From DAIMZI01 sp036734025 (GTDB lineage Bacteria > Pseudomonadota > Alphaproteobacteria > Rhizobiales > Rhodomicrobiaceae), in contig DAIMZI010000003.1 in assembly GCA_036734025.1 (NCBI GenBank), positions 1 to 64,000 on the forward strand: a stretch of 64,000 bases of DNA. The letters run 5' to 3'. The position numbers and the translations under genes were made by a program. How positions within the stretch are numbered: the first letter of the stretch is position 1; every line of letters begins with the position of its first letter. Shown here one piece after another: positions 27,004-35,914 of this stretch. The notes beneath the pieces were generated by a model. That model was not told the origin of the DNA. It was given only the letters and a program-made list of their open reading frames with translations, and searched no databases.

Positions 27004-28776
27004 ATGATCGCTGCCCATGCCCGGCCTGAATTGACCGTGCGCGCGATCCTCACCGGCATGGTGATCGGGGCGGTGCTCACCCCCTGCAATGTCTATTCCG
27101 GGCTCAAGATCGGCTGGTCTTTCAACATGTCGGTGGCCGCCGGGCTGATCGCTTATGCGCTGTGGGGTCTGTCGGCGCGCGCTGCCGGCACCCGTCCGCT
27201 GAGCCTTCTTGAGAATAACATCAACCAGACGACAGCGTCATCGGCGGCCTCGATCATCTCGTCGGGCCTCGCTGCGCCGATCCCCGCGCTGGCGCTGGTG
27301 ACCGGTCAGACCCTGGCGTGGCCGGCTCTGGTGATCTGGCTCTTCGTGGTGAGCATGCTTGGTGTCGTCGTTGCGGCAGGGCTGCGCAACCAGATGCTGG
27401 TGCGCGAGCATCTCGCGTTTCCTTCAGGCGTCGTGACCGCCGAGACCATGCAGGACATCCATTCCGGCGGGGCTGAAGCTGCCGGCCGGTTGCGGCTGCT
27501 TGGTGCGGGGGCAGTGTTTGCCGCCGCACTCAAATTCACCTCCGAGTTCATCACTGCGTTGCCACGTCTTGCCCCTGATATCAGGATGCCGTTTTCACGC
27601 GTCGCAGAAGGCGGCGTGCGCCAGGGCGACAGCGCGTCATTCGCCAATCTGGGTCTGTCGCTCGATCCGTCGCTGCTCATGGTTGGCTTTGGCGCGATAG
27701 CGGGTTTACGCGTCGGTGTGTCGGCGCTGCTGGGCGCAGTCCTCGCGTGGGCCGTGCTCGCACCGATGGCGCTGGAACGCGGCTGGGCACAGCCCGGCGC
27801 GGCCGACGCAGACGCGTCATGGTTCGCGCCGCTCGTCGAATGGCTGCTGTGGCCGGGCGCCACTCTGATGACGGTTGCCGCGATCACCTCGGTGCTGATT
27901 TCGCTGGGGCGCATGGCGCTGCGTCGGCGCGCGCAGATTTCCGCCTTTGCGCAGGATACGTCGCGCATCGACCCGCGCTTTGTGGTCGCCGGATTTGCCT
28001 GCGTCCTCGCGGCTTCAGTCACCACCCAGACCCAGCTTTTTGCCATCACCCCGTTCGAAGCGGTGTTCGCCGTTCTGTTCAGCTTCGTGCTGGCCGTGGT
28101 GTCGGCGCGGGTTTCGGGCGAGACGGGCGTGACGCCGGTCGGCGCGCTCGGCAAGATCACCCAGCTAACCTTCGGTGTGATATCGCCTGGCAACGCGACC
28201 TCAAATCTGATGAGCGCGAATGTCACCGGCGGCGCGGCCGACCAGTGCGCCGATCTGCTTCACGACCTGCGCACCGGCCAGATCATCGGTGCGACACCGG
28301 GCTTCCAGGTCATTGCCCAGCTTTTCGGCGTCCTGACTGGCAGCCTCGCCGGTGCGTTCACCTATCTGGCGCTGATCACCGATCCGCAAGCGCAGCTAAT
28401 CACGCCGGAATGGCCCGCGCCCGCTGTGGCGACGTGGAAAGCCGTGGCGGAGGTGCTCATAGACGGGCTGGACTCGATGCCGGGCGGGGCACTCGAAGCG
28501 ATGCTCATCGCGTTCGCAGCGGCGGTCGTGCTGGCCTGCGCCGAAAAGTTCGCGCCCGAGCGCATCGCACATTTCATCCCCAGCGCGCCGGCCATGGGGC
28601 TGGCTTTCGTCATTCCGGCGTGGAATTCGATCTCGCTCTTCATCGGCGCGGCCGGGGCAGCCGTGATCAGCCATTTCTTCCCGGACTGGGCCGGCAAGCG
28701 GCTTGTCGTGCTGGCGGCCGGGCTGATCGTCGGCGAGAGCCTTGCGGGCGTTGTCTCTGCGCTGGTGGCACTCTAG
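27004..28776 (+). CDS. OPT family oligopeptide transporter
   Basis: Polytopic inner-membrane protein of the OPT family, importing peptides or metal-chelate conjugates with protons. At least 14 hydrophobic segments are apparent. Family signatures include TPCNVYSGLKIGWSFNMSVA near the N-terminus, NNINQTTASSAASIISSG, and GETGVTPVGALGKITQLTFG with NATSNLMSANVTGGAA in the second half. The start is uncertain: an ATG at 26887 would add 39 polar residues; 27004 places the first helix near the start and gives 590 residues. It is followed at 126 bp by an acetamidase-family gene on the same strand. Confidence 0.88.
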   Translation: MIAAHARPELTVRAILTGMVIGAVLTPCNVYSGLKIGWSFNMSVAAGLIAYALWGLSARAAGTRPLSLLENNINQTTASSAASIISSGLAAPIPALALVTGQTLAWPALVIWLFVVSMLGVVVAAGLRNQMLVREHLAFPSGVVTAETMQDIHSGGAEAAGRLRLLGAGAVFAAALKFTSEFITALPRLAPDIRMPFSRVAEGGVRQGDSASFANLGLSLDPSLLMVGFGAIAGLRVGVSALLGAVLAWAVLAPMALERGWAQPGAADADASWFAPLVEWLLWPGATLMTVAAITSVLISLGRMALRRRAQISAFAQDTSRIDPRFVVAGFACVLAASVTTQTQLFAITPFEAVFAVLFSFVLAVVSARVSGETGVTPVGALGKITQLTFGVISPGNATSNLMSANVTGGAADQCADLLHDLRTGQIIGATPGFQVIAQLFGVLTGSLAGAFTYLALITDPQAQLITPEWPAPAVATWKAVAEVLIDGLDSMPGGALEAMLIAFAAAVVLACAEKFAPERIAHFIPSAPAMGLAFVIPAWNSISLFIGAAGAAVISHFFPDWAGKRLVVLAAGLIVGESLAGVVSALVAL

Positions 28777-28902
28777 CTTTGGGCTTTCCTTATGCGGGAG
28801 ATCATGTCTCCATTCAGATGGCAACGACAATCGCTTCAGGCCCCGGGGCCGGATTGTCGGCCACAGCGCTCCTCGCCGGCCTCGCGAACAGGAACCGCGT
28901 CA

Positions 28903-29835
28903 ATGCTCCATCGCCACACCATCCACGCCTGCCACCGCCATTATTCCTGGAACAATGCACTGAAGCCGGTGATGATGGTCGCGCCAGGCGACACGCTCGA
29001 TTTTGAGATCATTGATGCCTGGGGCGGCGTGATCACGCCGCACAGCACGGTGGATGTGCTGAGCGAGGACATGAGCGGGCGCGTCAATCCGGTGACGGGT
29101 CCGATCTTCGTCGATGGCGCCCGGCCCGGCGATACGCTGGTGGTCCGCCTCGAAGCCTATCGGCCCTCGGGCTGGGGTTGGACGGCCAATATTCCAGGCT
29201 TCGGCCTGCTCGCGGATGATTTCCCGGAAGCCGCGCTCCGGCTCTGGCGGTACGATCCGACAGGCCATCGGCCGATCCTGCTCTCGGACATCGCGCAGAT
29301 TCCGCTTGCCCCTTTCGCCGGCACGATCGGCGTCGCGCCGGCAGCAGCCGGTTCTCACGACATCATCCCGCCGCGGCGCATCGGCGGCAACATGGACATT
29401 CGTGATCTGGTCGCCGGCAGCGTGCTTTATCTTCCGGTCGAGGTGGACGGCGCGCTGTTTTCCATCGGTGACACCCATGCGGCCCAGGGGGATGGGGAAG
29501 TGTGCGGCACCGCGATCGAAAGCCCGATGGAAGCCACGCTGAGCTTCGGTCTGATCAAGGAAAGCACCGGCAATTTTCCCCGCGCCGTGGTCCCGGCGCG
29601 CCCGCTTCATGCCGGTGCAGTGGACATCACCACCGGTATTGGCCCCGATCTGCACCAGGCGTCGCGCGAGGCTGTTCGCGGCATGGTCGATCTGCTTTGC
29701 GTCATGCGCGGGCTGAGCGCCGTTGATGCCTATATGCTGTGCAGCGTCGCGGGCGATCTGCGGGTCAGCCAGATCGTCGATGCGCCCAACTGGACCGTAA
29801 GCTTTCATCTGCCGCGGGCCATCTTCGCCGATTGA
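28903..29835 (+). CDS. Acetamidase/formamidase family protein
   Basis: Amide hydrolase family (FmdA/AmdA) that releases ammonia from short amides such as formamide or acetamide; some members have other roles. Motifs include PGDTLDFEIIDAWGGVITP, ARPGDTLVVRLEAY, GGNMDIRDLVAGSVLYLPVE and GDTHAAQGDGEVCGTAIE, the last with metal-binding residues of the family. The ATG at 28903 with AGGAAC upstream gives 310 residues. It follows the OPT transporter gene and is convergent with cbbR at 8 bp. Substrate not inferable. Confidence 0.88.
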   Translation: MLHRHTIHACHRHYSWNNALKPVMMVAPGDTLDFEIIDAWGGVITPHSTVDVLSEDMSGRVNPVTGPIFVDGARPGDTLVVRLEAYRPSGWGWTANIPGFGLLADDFPEAALRLWRYDPTGHRPILLSDIAQIPLAPFAGTIGVAPAAAGSHDIIPPRRIGGNMDIRDLVAGSVLYLPVEVDGALFSIGDTHAAQGDGEVCGTAIESPMEATLSFGLIKESTGNFPRAVVPARPLHAGAVDITTGIGPDLHQASREAVRGMVDLLCVMRGLSAVDAYMLCSVAGDLRVSQIVDAPNWTVSFHLPRAIFAD

Positions 29836-29843
29836 ACGGGCTT

Positions 29844-30800
29844 TTACGGCGTCCGTTCCCCGGCGCCGGCCTGCAACCAGTTGAGATTGGGGATCAGCGC
29901 GTTGCGCTCGCTGAGCAGGAACTCGCGGAAGACCTGCGCGGCTTTGGTCGGCGACTGATCGGAGCGGTTGATCAGGAACCATTGGCGCAGGATCGGCAGC
30001 CCGTGAATGTGCAGGGCCGCAAGCTTGCCATCGGCGAGCTCGGAATAGCATGTGTGCGCCGATATCATGGCGATGCCCAGCCCCGCCATGACCGCCTGCT
30101 TGATGGTTTCGTTGGTGCCCATCTCGATGATGCTGAAGCTGCGCCCGCCGCCGAAACGCTCCAGAAACCTGGAGGTCAGCATGCGCGTGCCCGAGCCCTC
30201 CTCGCGCGCCAGAAAAGTTTCGCGCAGCAGATCTTCCGGCAGGATTTGCGGATCGCCGATCAGTCGGTGTTCCGGCGGCGCGATCAGCACATGCGGATGA
30301 TCGCCGAGCACGACACTGTCCACCGGCACATGCGGCGGCGGGCGTCCCATGATGAGCAGATCATAGGCGCGGCGCTCAAGTCCCTTGATGATCTCCTCGC
30401 GGTTGCCGATCGCCAGCTTGACGCGGATGTTCGGCTGCGCCTGCTGAAAGGCGGCGACGATGCGCGGCGCAAAATACTTTCCGGTGCTGACCACGCCAAG
30501 CACGATCGAGCCCTGCGAGCCCGATTGCAGGGCGGCAATGCGCTCGCCGGTGTGTGCGATCAGGTTGTCGATTTCATGCGCGGTGGCCAGCACTTCCCGG
30601 CCGATATCGGTGGGGACGAACCCGTCGGCGGTCCGCTCGAAAAGCTGAGAGCCGACGGCCCGCTCAAGAGCCTTCAACTGTGCGCTGATGGCGGGAGGCG
30701 TGACGTGAAGCAGGTTGGCCGCGGCCGTTACGCTGCCTGTGCTCAGCGTTGCGGCGAGCGCACGAAACTGGCGGATGCTGAGGCTGCGCAAATCGCTCAT
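29844..30800 (-). CDS. cbbR: LysR-type regulator CbbR
   Basis: LysR-family activator of Calvin-cycle operons. The N-terminal winged helix reads SIRQFRALAATLSTGSVTAA and LHVTPPAISAQLKALERAVG, followed by a co-inducer-binding domain (GIVLGVVSTGKYFAPRIVAA-like segment). Length 318. The gene is divergent from cbbF with 112 bp between, the standard CbbR position, where it autoregulates and activates the operon in response to intermediates such as RuBP or NADPH. That function is assigned from this context as well as from sequence similarity. Confidence 0.93.
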   Translation of the reverse strand: MSDLRSLSIRQFRALAATLSTGSVTAAANLLHVTPPAISAQLKALERAVGSQLFERTADGFVPTDIGREVLATAHEIDNLIAHTGERIAALQSGSQGSIVLGVVSTGKYFAPRIVAAFQQAQPNIRVKLAIGNREEIIKGLERRAYDLLIMGRPPPHVPVDSVVLGDHPHVLIAPPEHRLIGDPQILPEDLLRETFLAREEGSGTRMLTSRFLERFGGGRSFSIIEMGTNETIKQAVMAGLGIAMISAHTCYSELADGKLAALHIHGLPILRQWFLINRSDQSPTKAAQVFREFLLSERNALIPNLNWLQAGAGERTP

Positions 30801-30912
30801 TCAATTTTTCTACATGATCATTCCATTTTTTTAAATTTACTTTTCCCAGCCGATGGATCAGCGTCAAGGGAAATCGCTGAATGATCTAACGTTCGGCAGG
30901 GAGGATGCATCA
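30801..30912. promoter_or_regulatory. cbbR/cbbF divergent control region
   Basis: A 112-bp, unusually AT-rich stretch in a GC-rich genome. It contains the palindromes TAAATTTA (30832-30839) and TGATCA (30815-30820), and a nearby TGATCT (30880s), compatible with several LysR-type T-N11-A half-sites. AGGGAGG at about 30898-30904 is the cbbF ribosome-binding site. CbbR is the expected binder. Confidence 0.5.
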
Positions 30913-31989
30913 ATGGCATTGGACCGTGTGGCGGAGACCCGCAGCCACGCCATCACACTCGGGGCGCACATCGCCGCGCTGGGGCAGGTCGAAACGCCCG
31001 AGGCCCCGCTGATCGCGCCTGCGGGTCGTGCGATCCTCGCGCTTGCAGAGGCTGCAAAGCGGATTTCCCGTCTCGTCGCTGCCGGACCGCTGGCCGGTGC
31101 ACTTGGGGCAAATACCGGTGAGGCCAACGCCGACGGCGATGCGCAGAAAACGCTCGATGTGATGGCCAACGAACATGTGCTGGCGGCACTTACCGATGCG
31201 CCGGTCGCCTATTACGCTTCGGAAGAAGAGGATTCCATCCTCACTCTGAATGCCGGCGCGCCGCTTGCAGTGGCGGTCGATCCGCTCGATGGCTCATCGA
31301 ACATCGACGTCAACGTGTCCATCGGCACCATCTTTTCGATCTATCCGGCTGCCGACAGCGCGGCAGGCTCGTTCTTTCGCCGCTGCGCGGACCAGATCGG
31401 CGCCGGCTATTTCGTCTATGGGCCGCACACCGCAATCGTGATGAGCCTGGGGCGCGGCGTTCAGGAGTTCGTGCTCGATCCCGAAAGCCGGGAATTCGTG
31501 CTGGTCAATGCCGATTTGCGCATTCCCCAGACGTCGCGGGAGTTCGCCATCAACGCATCCAACTACAGGCATTGGCATGAGCCGGTGCGCGCCTTCATCG
31601 ATGATTGCATCGAGGGAGCCAAAGGCCCGCGCGGCAAGGATTTCAACATGCGCTGGGTCGCGTCGCTGGTGGCCGAGGCGCACCGCATCTTCAGCCGCGG
31701 CGGCGTGTTCCTGTATCCGTCCGACCGCCGCCCGGGATATGAATTGGGCAGGCTGCGCCTGGTCTATGAGGCTGCGGCGATCGCCATGCTGGCCGAGCAG
31801 GCTGGCGGCGGCGCCACCGACGGCATAAGCCGCATCCTCGACAAGACGCCGAGTGAGCTGCATCAGCGCACGCCTCTGGTGTTCGGTTCGGCGGAAAAGA
31901 TCGAGCGGATAACCAATTACCATGCGAACCCCGACTTCATGCGCAACAACTGGCCGCTGTTTGCCGCGCGCGGCCTGTTCCGGGGCTGA
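30913..31989 (+). CDS. cbbF: Class I fructose-1,6-bisphosphatase
   Basis: Hydrolyses fructose-1,6-bisphosphate (and often sedoheptulose-1,7-bisphosphate) in the Calvin cycle. The metal/substrate motif is VDPLDGSSNIDVNVSIG, with the C-terminal GGVFLYPSD and KTPSELHQRTPLVFGS blocks. Length 358. The start ATG at 30913 follows GGGAGG at 8 bp; a frame opening at 30853 is rejected because it lacks a ribosome-binding site. First gene of the cbb operon, 20 bp before cbbP. Confidence 0.95.
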   Translation: MALDRVAETRSHAITLGAHIAALGQVETPEAPLIAPAGRAILALAEAAKRISRLVAAGPLAGALGANTGEANADGDAQKTLDVMANEHVLAALTDAPVAYYASEEEDSILTLNAGAPLAVAVDPLDGSSNIDVNVSIGTIFSIYPAADSAAGSFFRRCADQIGAGYFVYGPHTAIVMSLGRGVQEFVLDPESREFVLVNADLRIPQTSREFAINASNYRHWHEPVRAFIDDCIEGAKGPRGKDFNMRWVASLVAEAHRIFSRGGVFLYPSDRRPGYELGRLRLVYEAAAIAMLAEQAGGGATDGISRILDKTPSELHQRTPLVFGSAEKIERITNYHANPDFMRNNWPLFAARGLFRG

Positions 31990-32009
31990 TCAGGACTGGG
32001 AAGGAACCG

Positions 32010-32885
32010 ATGTCGGTCAGATATCCAATCATATCGGTGGTCGGCTCGTCAGGGGCCGGCACGAGCACGGTGAAACACACGTTCGACCAGATCTTCCGGC
32101 GCGAAGGCATAGCGCCCGCAACCATCGAAGGCGATGCGTTCCATCGCTACAGCCGCGCCGAGATGAAGGCCGAAATCACGCGCCGGGCCGATGAAGGCAA
32201 CCAGCATTTCAGCCATTTCTGCGTGGAGGCCAATCTGCTCCAGGAGTTGGAAACCCAGTTCAAGAGCTATGGCGACATGGGCCGATGCCGCACCCGGCAC
32301 TATGTCCATGACAATGCCGCTGCGGAACGCTACGGCGTGGAGCCGGGCAACTTCACCGAATGGGAAGAGATCGGCGAGGGCTCGGACCTGCTTTTTTATG
32401 AAGGCCTGCACGGCGCTGTCAGAGCCAACGGCATCGACATTTCGGCAAGGGCCGACCTGAAGATCGGCGTCGTCCCGGTCATCAATCTGGAGTGGATCCA
32501 GAAGATCCACCGCGACCGCGAGGCCCGTGGCTACAACACAGATGCGGTGCGCGACACCATCTTGCGGCGCATGCATTCCTACGTTCACGTGATCTGCCCG
32601 CAATTCAGCGAGACCGATATCAATTTTCAGCGCGTGCCCGTTGTGGATACGTCAAATCCGTTCGTCGCCCGCTGGATACCCACAGCCGGAGAAGCGGTCG
32701 TCGTCATCCGGTTCAAGAACCCGCGCGGGATCGACTTCGCCTATCTCGTGTCGATGCTCCACGGCAGCTGGATGAGCCGGGCAAACTCGATCGTCATTCC
32801 GGGCGACAAGATGGACCTCGCCATGCAGCTCATCCTGACGCCGATCATCATCCGGCTGATGGAACGCAGCGGGCGAGCCAAATGA
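32010..32885 (+). CDS. cbbP: Phosphoribulokinase
   Basis: Makes ribulose-1,5-bisphosphate from ribulose-5-phosphate and ATP, a Calvin-specific step. Class I bacterial PRK of 291 residues: P-loop VVGSSGAGTSTVKHTFDQIF, then EGDAFHRYSRAEMK with the catalytic aspartate, HYVHDNAAAERYGVEPGNF, and IDFAYLVSMLHGSWMSRAN. Lies between cbbF and cbbL; a strong hairpin sits in the 112 bp before cbbL. Confidence 0.97.
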   Translation: MSVRYPIISVVGSSGAGTSTVKHTFDQIFRREGIAPATIEGDAFHRYSRAEMKAEITRRADEGNQHFSHFCVEANLLQELETQFKSYGDMGRCRTRHYVHDNAAAERYGVEPGNFTEWEEIGEGSDLLFYEGLHGAVRANGIDISARADLKIGVVPVINLEWIQKIHRDREARGYNTDAVRDTILRRMHSYVHVICPQFSETDINFQRVPVVDTSNPFVARWIPTAGEAVVVIRFKNPRGIDFAYLVSMLHGSWMSRANSIVIPGDKMDLAMQLILTPIIIRLMERSGRAK

Positions 32886-32893
32886 TCCGAACC

Positions 32894-32916
32894 GCCGGGC
32901 GGGTCGTCCGCCCGGC
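32894..32916 (+). promoter_or_regulatory. Hairpin between cbbP and cbbL
   Basis: GCCGGGCGG (32894-32902), loop GTCGT, CCGCCCGGC (32908-32916): a perfect 9-bp stem beginning 9 bp after the cbbP stop, with no T-run. It could cause partial termination or serve as a processing or stabilising element in the operon mRNA. Confidence 0.55.
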
Positions 32917-32997
32917 CACATGAAAGACCAACTGCGCGCCCGGCCGTTGATGAGCAACGGATAAAAGGGCCGCCTTACGAGGACAGGAGACGTCAAC

Positions 32998-34449
32998 ATG
33001 GCAGATGGCACCAATGGCGCGGACCGCTACAAGGCGGGCGTGCTCGAATATCGGAAGATGGGTTACTGGGAGCCGGATTATGAGCCCAAGGATACCGACA
33101 TCATCGCGCTGTTCCGCATCACCCCGCAGGACGGCGTCGACCCTGTCGAGGCCGCAGCCGCAGTCGCCGGCGAGAGCTCCACGGCAACGTGGACCGTGGT
33201 CTGGACCGACCGGCTGACCGCGTGCGAGAAATACCGCGCCAAGGCGTACCGCGTCGATCCGGTACCCAACGCCGAAGGCCAGTTCTTCGCCTACATCGCC
33301 TATGACCTCGACCTTTTCGAGCCCGGCTCGATCGCCAACCTGACGGCTTCGATCATCGGCAACGTGTTCGGCTTCAAGCCGCTGAAGGCGCTGCGGCTGG
33401 AGGACATGCGCTTTCCTGTCGCCTATGTAAAAACCTATCAGGGGCCACCCACCGGCATCGTGGTCGAGCGCGAGCGGCTCAACAATTTCGGCCGTCCGCT
33501 GCTGGGCGCCACCGTGAAGCCCAAGCTGGGTCTGTCGGGGCGCAATTATGGCCGCGTGGTCTATGAGGCGCTGAAAGGCGGGCTGGACTTCACCAAGGAT
33601 GACGAGAACATCAACTCGCAGCCGTTCATGCACTGGCGCGACCGCTATCTCTACTGCATGGAGGCGGTGAACCGGGCCATGGCCGAGACGGGCGAGGTGA
33701 AGGGCACCTATCTCAACGTCACCGCCGCCACGATGGAGGACATGTACGAGCGTGCCGAATTCGCTAAGGACCTGGGTTCGGTCATCATCATGATCGACCT
33801 GGTGATCGGTTACACCGCGATCCAGTCGATCTCGAAATGGGCACGCAGGAACGACATGATCCTGCATCTGCATCGCGCGGGCCATGGAACCTACACCCGC
33901 CAGAAAACGCATGGCGTGAGCTTCCGCGTCATCGCCAAATGGATGCGCCTTGCCGGTGTCGATCACATCCATGCAGGAACGGTCGTCGGCAAGCTGGAGG
34001 GCGATCCGGCCACGACCAAGGGCTATTACGACATCTGCCGCGAGGAATTCAATCCGATGGCGCTGGAGAACGGCATCTTCTTCGACCAGGACTGGGCAAG
34101 TCTCAACAAGGTGATGCCGGTGGCCTCGGGCGGCATTCATGCCGGGCAGATGCATCAGCTTCTGCATTATCTGGGCGAGGACGTCGTGTTGCAGTTCGGC
34201 GGCGGCACGATCGGCCATCCGGCGGGCATCGCGGCCGGAGCGACGGCCAACCGCGTGGCGCTGGAAGCCATGGTGCTGGCGCGTAACGAGGGTCGCGACT
34301 ACATGGCCGAAGGTCCCGAGATACTCGATGCTGCGGCACGCCACTGCGCTCCGCTGCGCCAAGCGCTGGAGACCTGGAAGGACGTGACGTTCAATTATTC
34401 CTCGACCGACACGCCCGATTTCGTGCCCACGGCCACACCAGCAATCTAG
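32998..34449 (+). CDS. cbbL: Ribulose bisphosphate carboxylase large subunit, form I (red-type)
   Basis: Catalytic subunit fixing CO2 onto RuBP. Of 483 residues; active-site elements visible are TVKPKLGLSGRNYGRVVYE, the carbamylated-lysine motif GLDFTKDDENINSQPFMHW, LHLHRAGHGTYTRQK, the loop-6 lysine in GTVVGKLEGD, and PVASGGIHAGQMHQL with GGTIGHPAGI. The N-terminal NGADRYKAGVLEYRKMGYWE and the association with CbbX point to the red-type form IC lineage of alphaproteobacteria. AGGAGAC lies 6 bp before the ATG. Followed by cbbS after 30 bp. Confidence 0.98.
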   Translation: MADGTNGADRYKAGVLEYRKMGYWEPDYEPKDTDIIALFRITPQDGVDPVEAAAAVAGESSTATWTVVWTDRLTACEKYRAKAYRVDPVPNAEGQFFAYIAYDLDLFEPGSIANLTASIIGNVFGFKPLKALRLEDMRFPVAYVKTYQGPPTGIVVERERLNNFGRPLLGATVKPKLGLSGRNYGRVVYEALKGGLDFTKDDENINSQPFMHWRDRYLYCMEAVNRAMAETGEVKGTYLNVTAATMEDMYERAEFAKDLGSVIIMIDLVIGYTAIQSISKWARRNDMILHLHRAGHGTYTRQKTHGVSFRVIAKWMRLAGVDHIHAGTVVGKLEGDPATTKGYYDICREEFNPMALENGIFFDQDWASLNKVMPVASGGIHAGQMHQLLHYLGEDVVLQFGGGTIGHPAGIAAGATANRVALEAMVLARNEGRDYMAEGPEILDAAARHCAPLRQALETWKDVTFNYSSTDTPDFVPTATPAI

Positions 34450-34479
34450 CCATTAAGGCATCGACAAGGAGCTTTCGAC

Positions 34480-34902
34480 ATGCGCATCACTCAAGGAGCG
34501 TTTTCGTTCCTCCCCGATCTGAGCGATCAGCAGATCGCTGCACAGGTGCAGTATTGCATCGACAATGGCTGGGCCGTCAGCATCGAATTCACTGACGATC
34601 CGCATCCCCGCAACACCTATTGGGAGATGTGGGGGCATCCGATGTTCGATAATCCGGATGCAGCCGCGCTGATGTATGAACTGAACGAATGCCGCAAGGT
34701 CTATGGCGAGAGGTATATTCGTGTGGTGGCTTTCGATTCGAGCCACGGCTGGGAGTCGGTCAAGCTGAGCTTCATCGTCAACCGGCCGGCGGAAGAGCCG
34801 GGCTTTCGCGTGACGAGGACCGACACCAAGGGCCGCTGCATGCAGTATACCCTGTCGCCCTACGCGACCGAGAAGCCGGGCGGCGAACGCTATCGCAGCT
34901 AG
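34480..34902 (+). CDS. cbbS: Ribulose bisphosphate carboxylase small subunit
   Basis: Small subunit capping the L8 core to form the L8S8 holoenzyme. The 140 residues start MRITQGAFSFLPDLSDQQIA and include GWAVSIEFTDDPHPRNTYWE and EMWGHPMFDN; a C-terminal extension (after about residue 110) forms the beta-hairpin typical of red-type small subunits. AAGGAGC ribosome-binding site 11 bp upstream. Between cbbL and cbbX; a 9-bp hairpin follows its stop. Confidence 0.97.
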   Translation: MRITQGAFSFLPDLSDQQIAAQVQYCIDNGWAVSIEFTDDPHPRNTYWEMWGHPMFDNPDAAALMYELNECRKVYGERYIRVVAFDSSHGWESVKLSFIVNRPAEEPGFRVTRTDTKGRCMQYTLSPYATEKPGGERYRS

Positions 34903-34920
34903 TGGCGGGCCTGTGCGCGC

Positions 34921-34945
34921 GGTGCGGCCCTCACGCGGCCGCACC
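34921..34945 (+). promoter_or_regulatory. Hairpin between cbbS and cbbX
   Basis: GGTGCGGCC (34921-34929), loop CTCACGC, GGCCGCACC (34937-34945): a perfect 9-bp stem in the 64-bp gap, 21 bp before the cbbX ATG. No T-run follows. It fits a 3' protecting or attenuating element lowering expression of distal genes. Confidence 0.55.
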
Positions 34946-34966
34946 GCCAATGGCTTGAGGAGCGTA

Positions 34967-35914
34967 ATGATGCAAGACGGTTCCGTCGAAGACACTGAGC
35001 GCGGCGCACCGACGCAGACGAGCGTCGATCTTCAGCGCGAATATGAGACGTCCGGCGTTGGCGAGGTGCTTAGCGAACTCGACCGCGCGCTGGTCGGACT
35101 GGCGCCGGTCAAGCAGCGCATCAAGGAGACGGCGGCATTGCTGCTGGTGGAAAAGGCGCGCAAGCAACTGGGGCTCGCGCACGACACGCCAACCCTGCAC
35201 ATGAGCTTTACCGGCAAGCCGGGCACGGGAAAGACCACCGTGGCAATGAAGATGGCCAATCTGCTGCACCGGCTGGGCTATGTGCGAAAGGGCCATCTGG
35301 TCAGCGTCACACGCGATGATCTGGTTGGCCAGTATATCGGCCACACGGCCCCCAAGACTAAGGAAATCCTCAAGAAGGCGATGGGCGGCGTGCTGTTCAT
35401 CGACGAAGCCTATTATCTCTACCGGCCGGACAATGAACGCGATTATGGCCAGGAGGCGATCGAGATCCTGCTTCAGATCATGGAGAACCAGCGTGATGAT
35501 CTGGTCGTGATCCTCGCGGGCTATGCCGACCGGATGGACAGGTTTTTCGAGAGCAATCCGGGCTTTCGCTCGCGCATTGCCCACCACATCGATTTTCCGG
35601 ATTATTCCGATGAGGAACTGTTCCAGATCGCCGGGGCCATGCTCGAGGCGCAGAACTACACGCTGACAAGTGAGGCCCAGGCGGCCTTACGCGACTATAT
35701 CGCCTTGCGGCGCGAGCAGCCGCATTTTGCCAACGCCCGCTCGATCCGCAACGCGCTGGACCGGGCCCGGTTGCGTCAGGCGAACCGGCTTTTCGAGAGC
35801 GCCAAGGGGCCGCTGGATGCCGCGCAGCTTTCGGCTATCGACGCGGCTGACATTCGCGCCAGCCGCGTGTTCAGCGGCGGGCTCGACACCACGACAGGAG
35901 CGGAAAAACAATGA
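34967..35914 (+). CDS. cbbX: RuBisCO activase CbbX (AAA+ ATPase)
   Basis: Hexameric AAA+ remodeller that frees red-type RuBisCO from inhibitory sugar phosphates by pulling on the large-subunit C-terminus. Walker A is FTGKPGTGKTTVAMK, Walker B VLFIDEAYYLY, with the sensor residues in LAGYADRMDRFFESNPGFRSR. The ATG at 34967 (GAGGAGCG upstream) gives 315 residues; the frame open from 34913 covers the hairpin and is rejected. Its stop overlaps the cbbE start (ATGA). Confidence 0.96.
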   Translation: MMQDGSVEDTERGAPTQTSVDLQREYETSGVGEVLSELDRALVGLAPVKQRIKETAALLLVEKARKQLGLAHDTPTLHMSFTGKPGTGKTTVAMKMANLLHRLGYVRKGHLVSVTRDDLVGQYIGHTAPKTKEILKKAMGGVLFIDEAYYLYRPDNERDYGQEAIEILLQIMENQRDDLVVILAGYADRMDRFFESNPGFRSRIAHHIDFPDYSDEELFQIAGAMLEAQNYTLTSEAQAALRDYIALRREQPHFANARSIRNALDRARLRQANRLFESAKGPLDAAQLSAIDAADIRASRVFSGGLDTTTGAEKQ

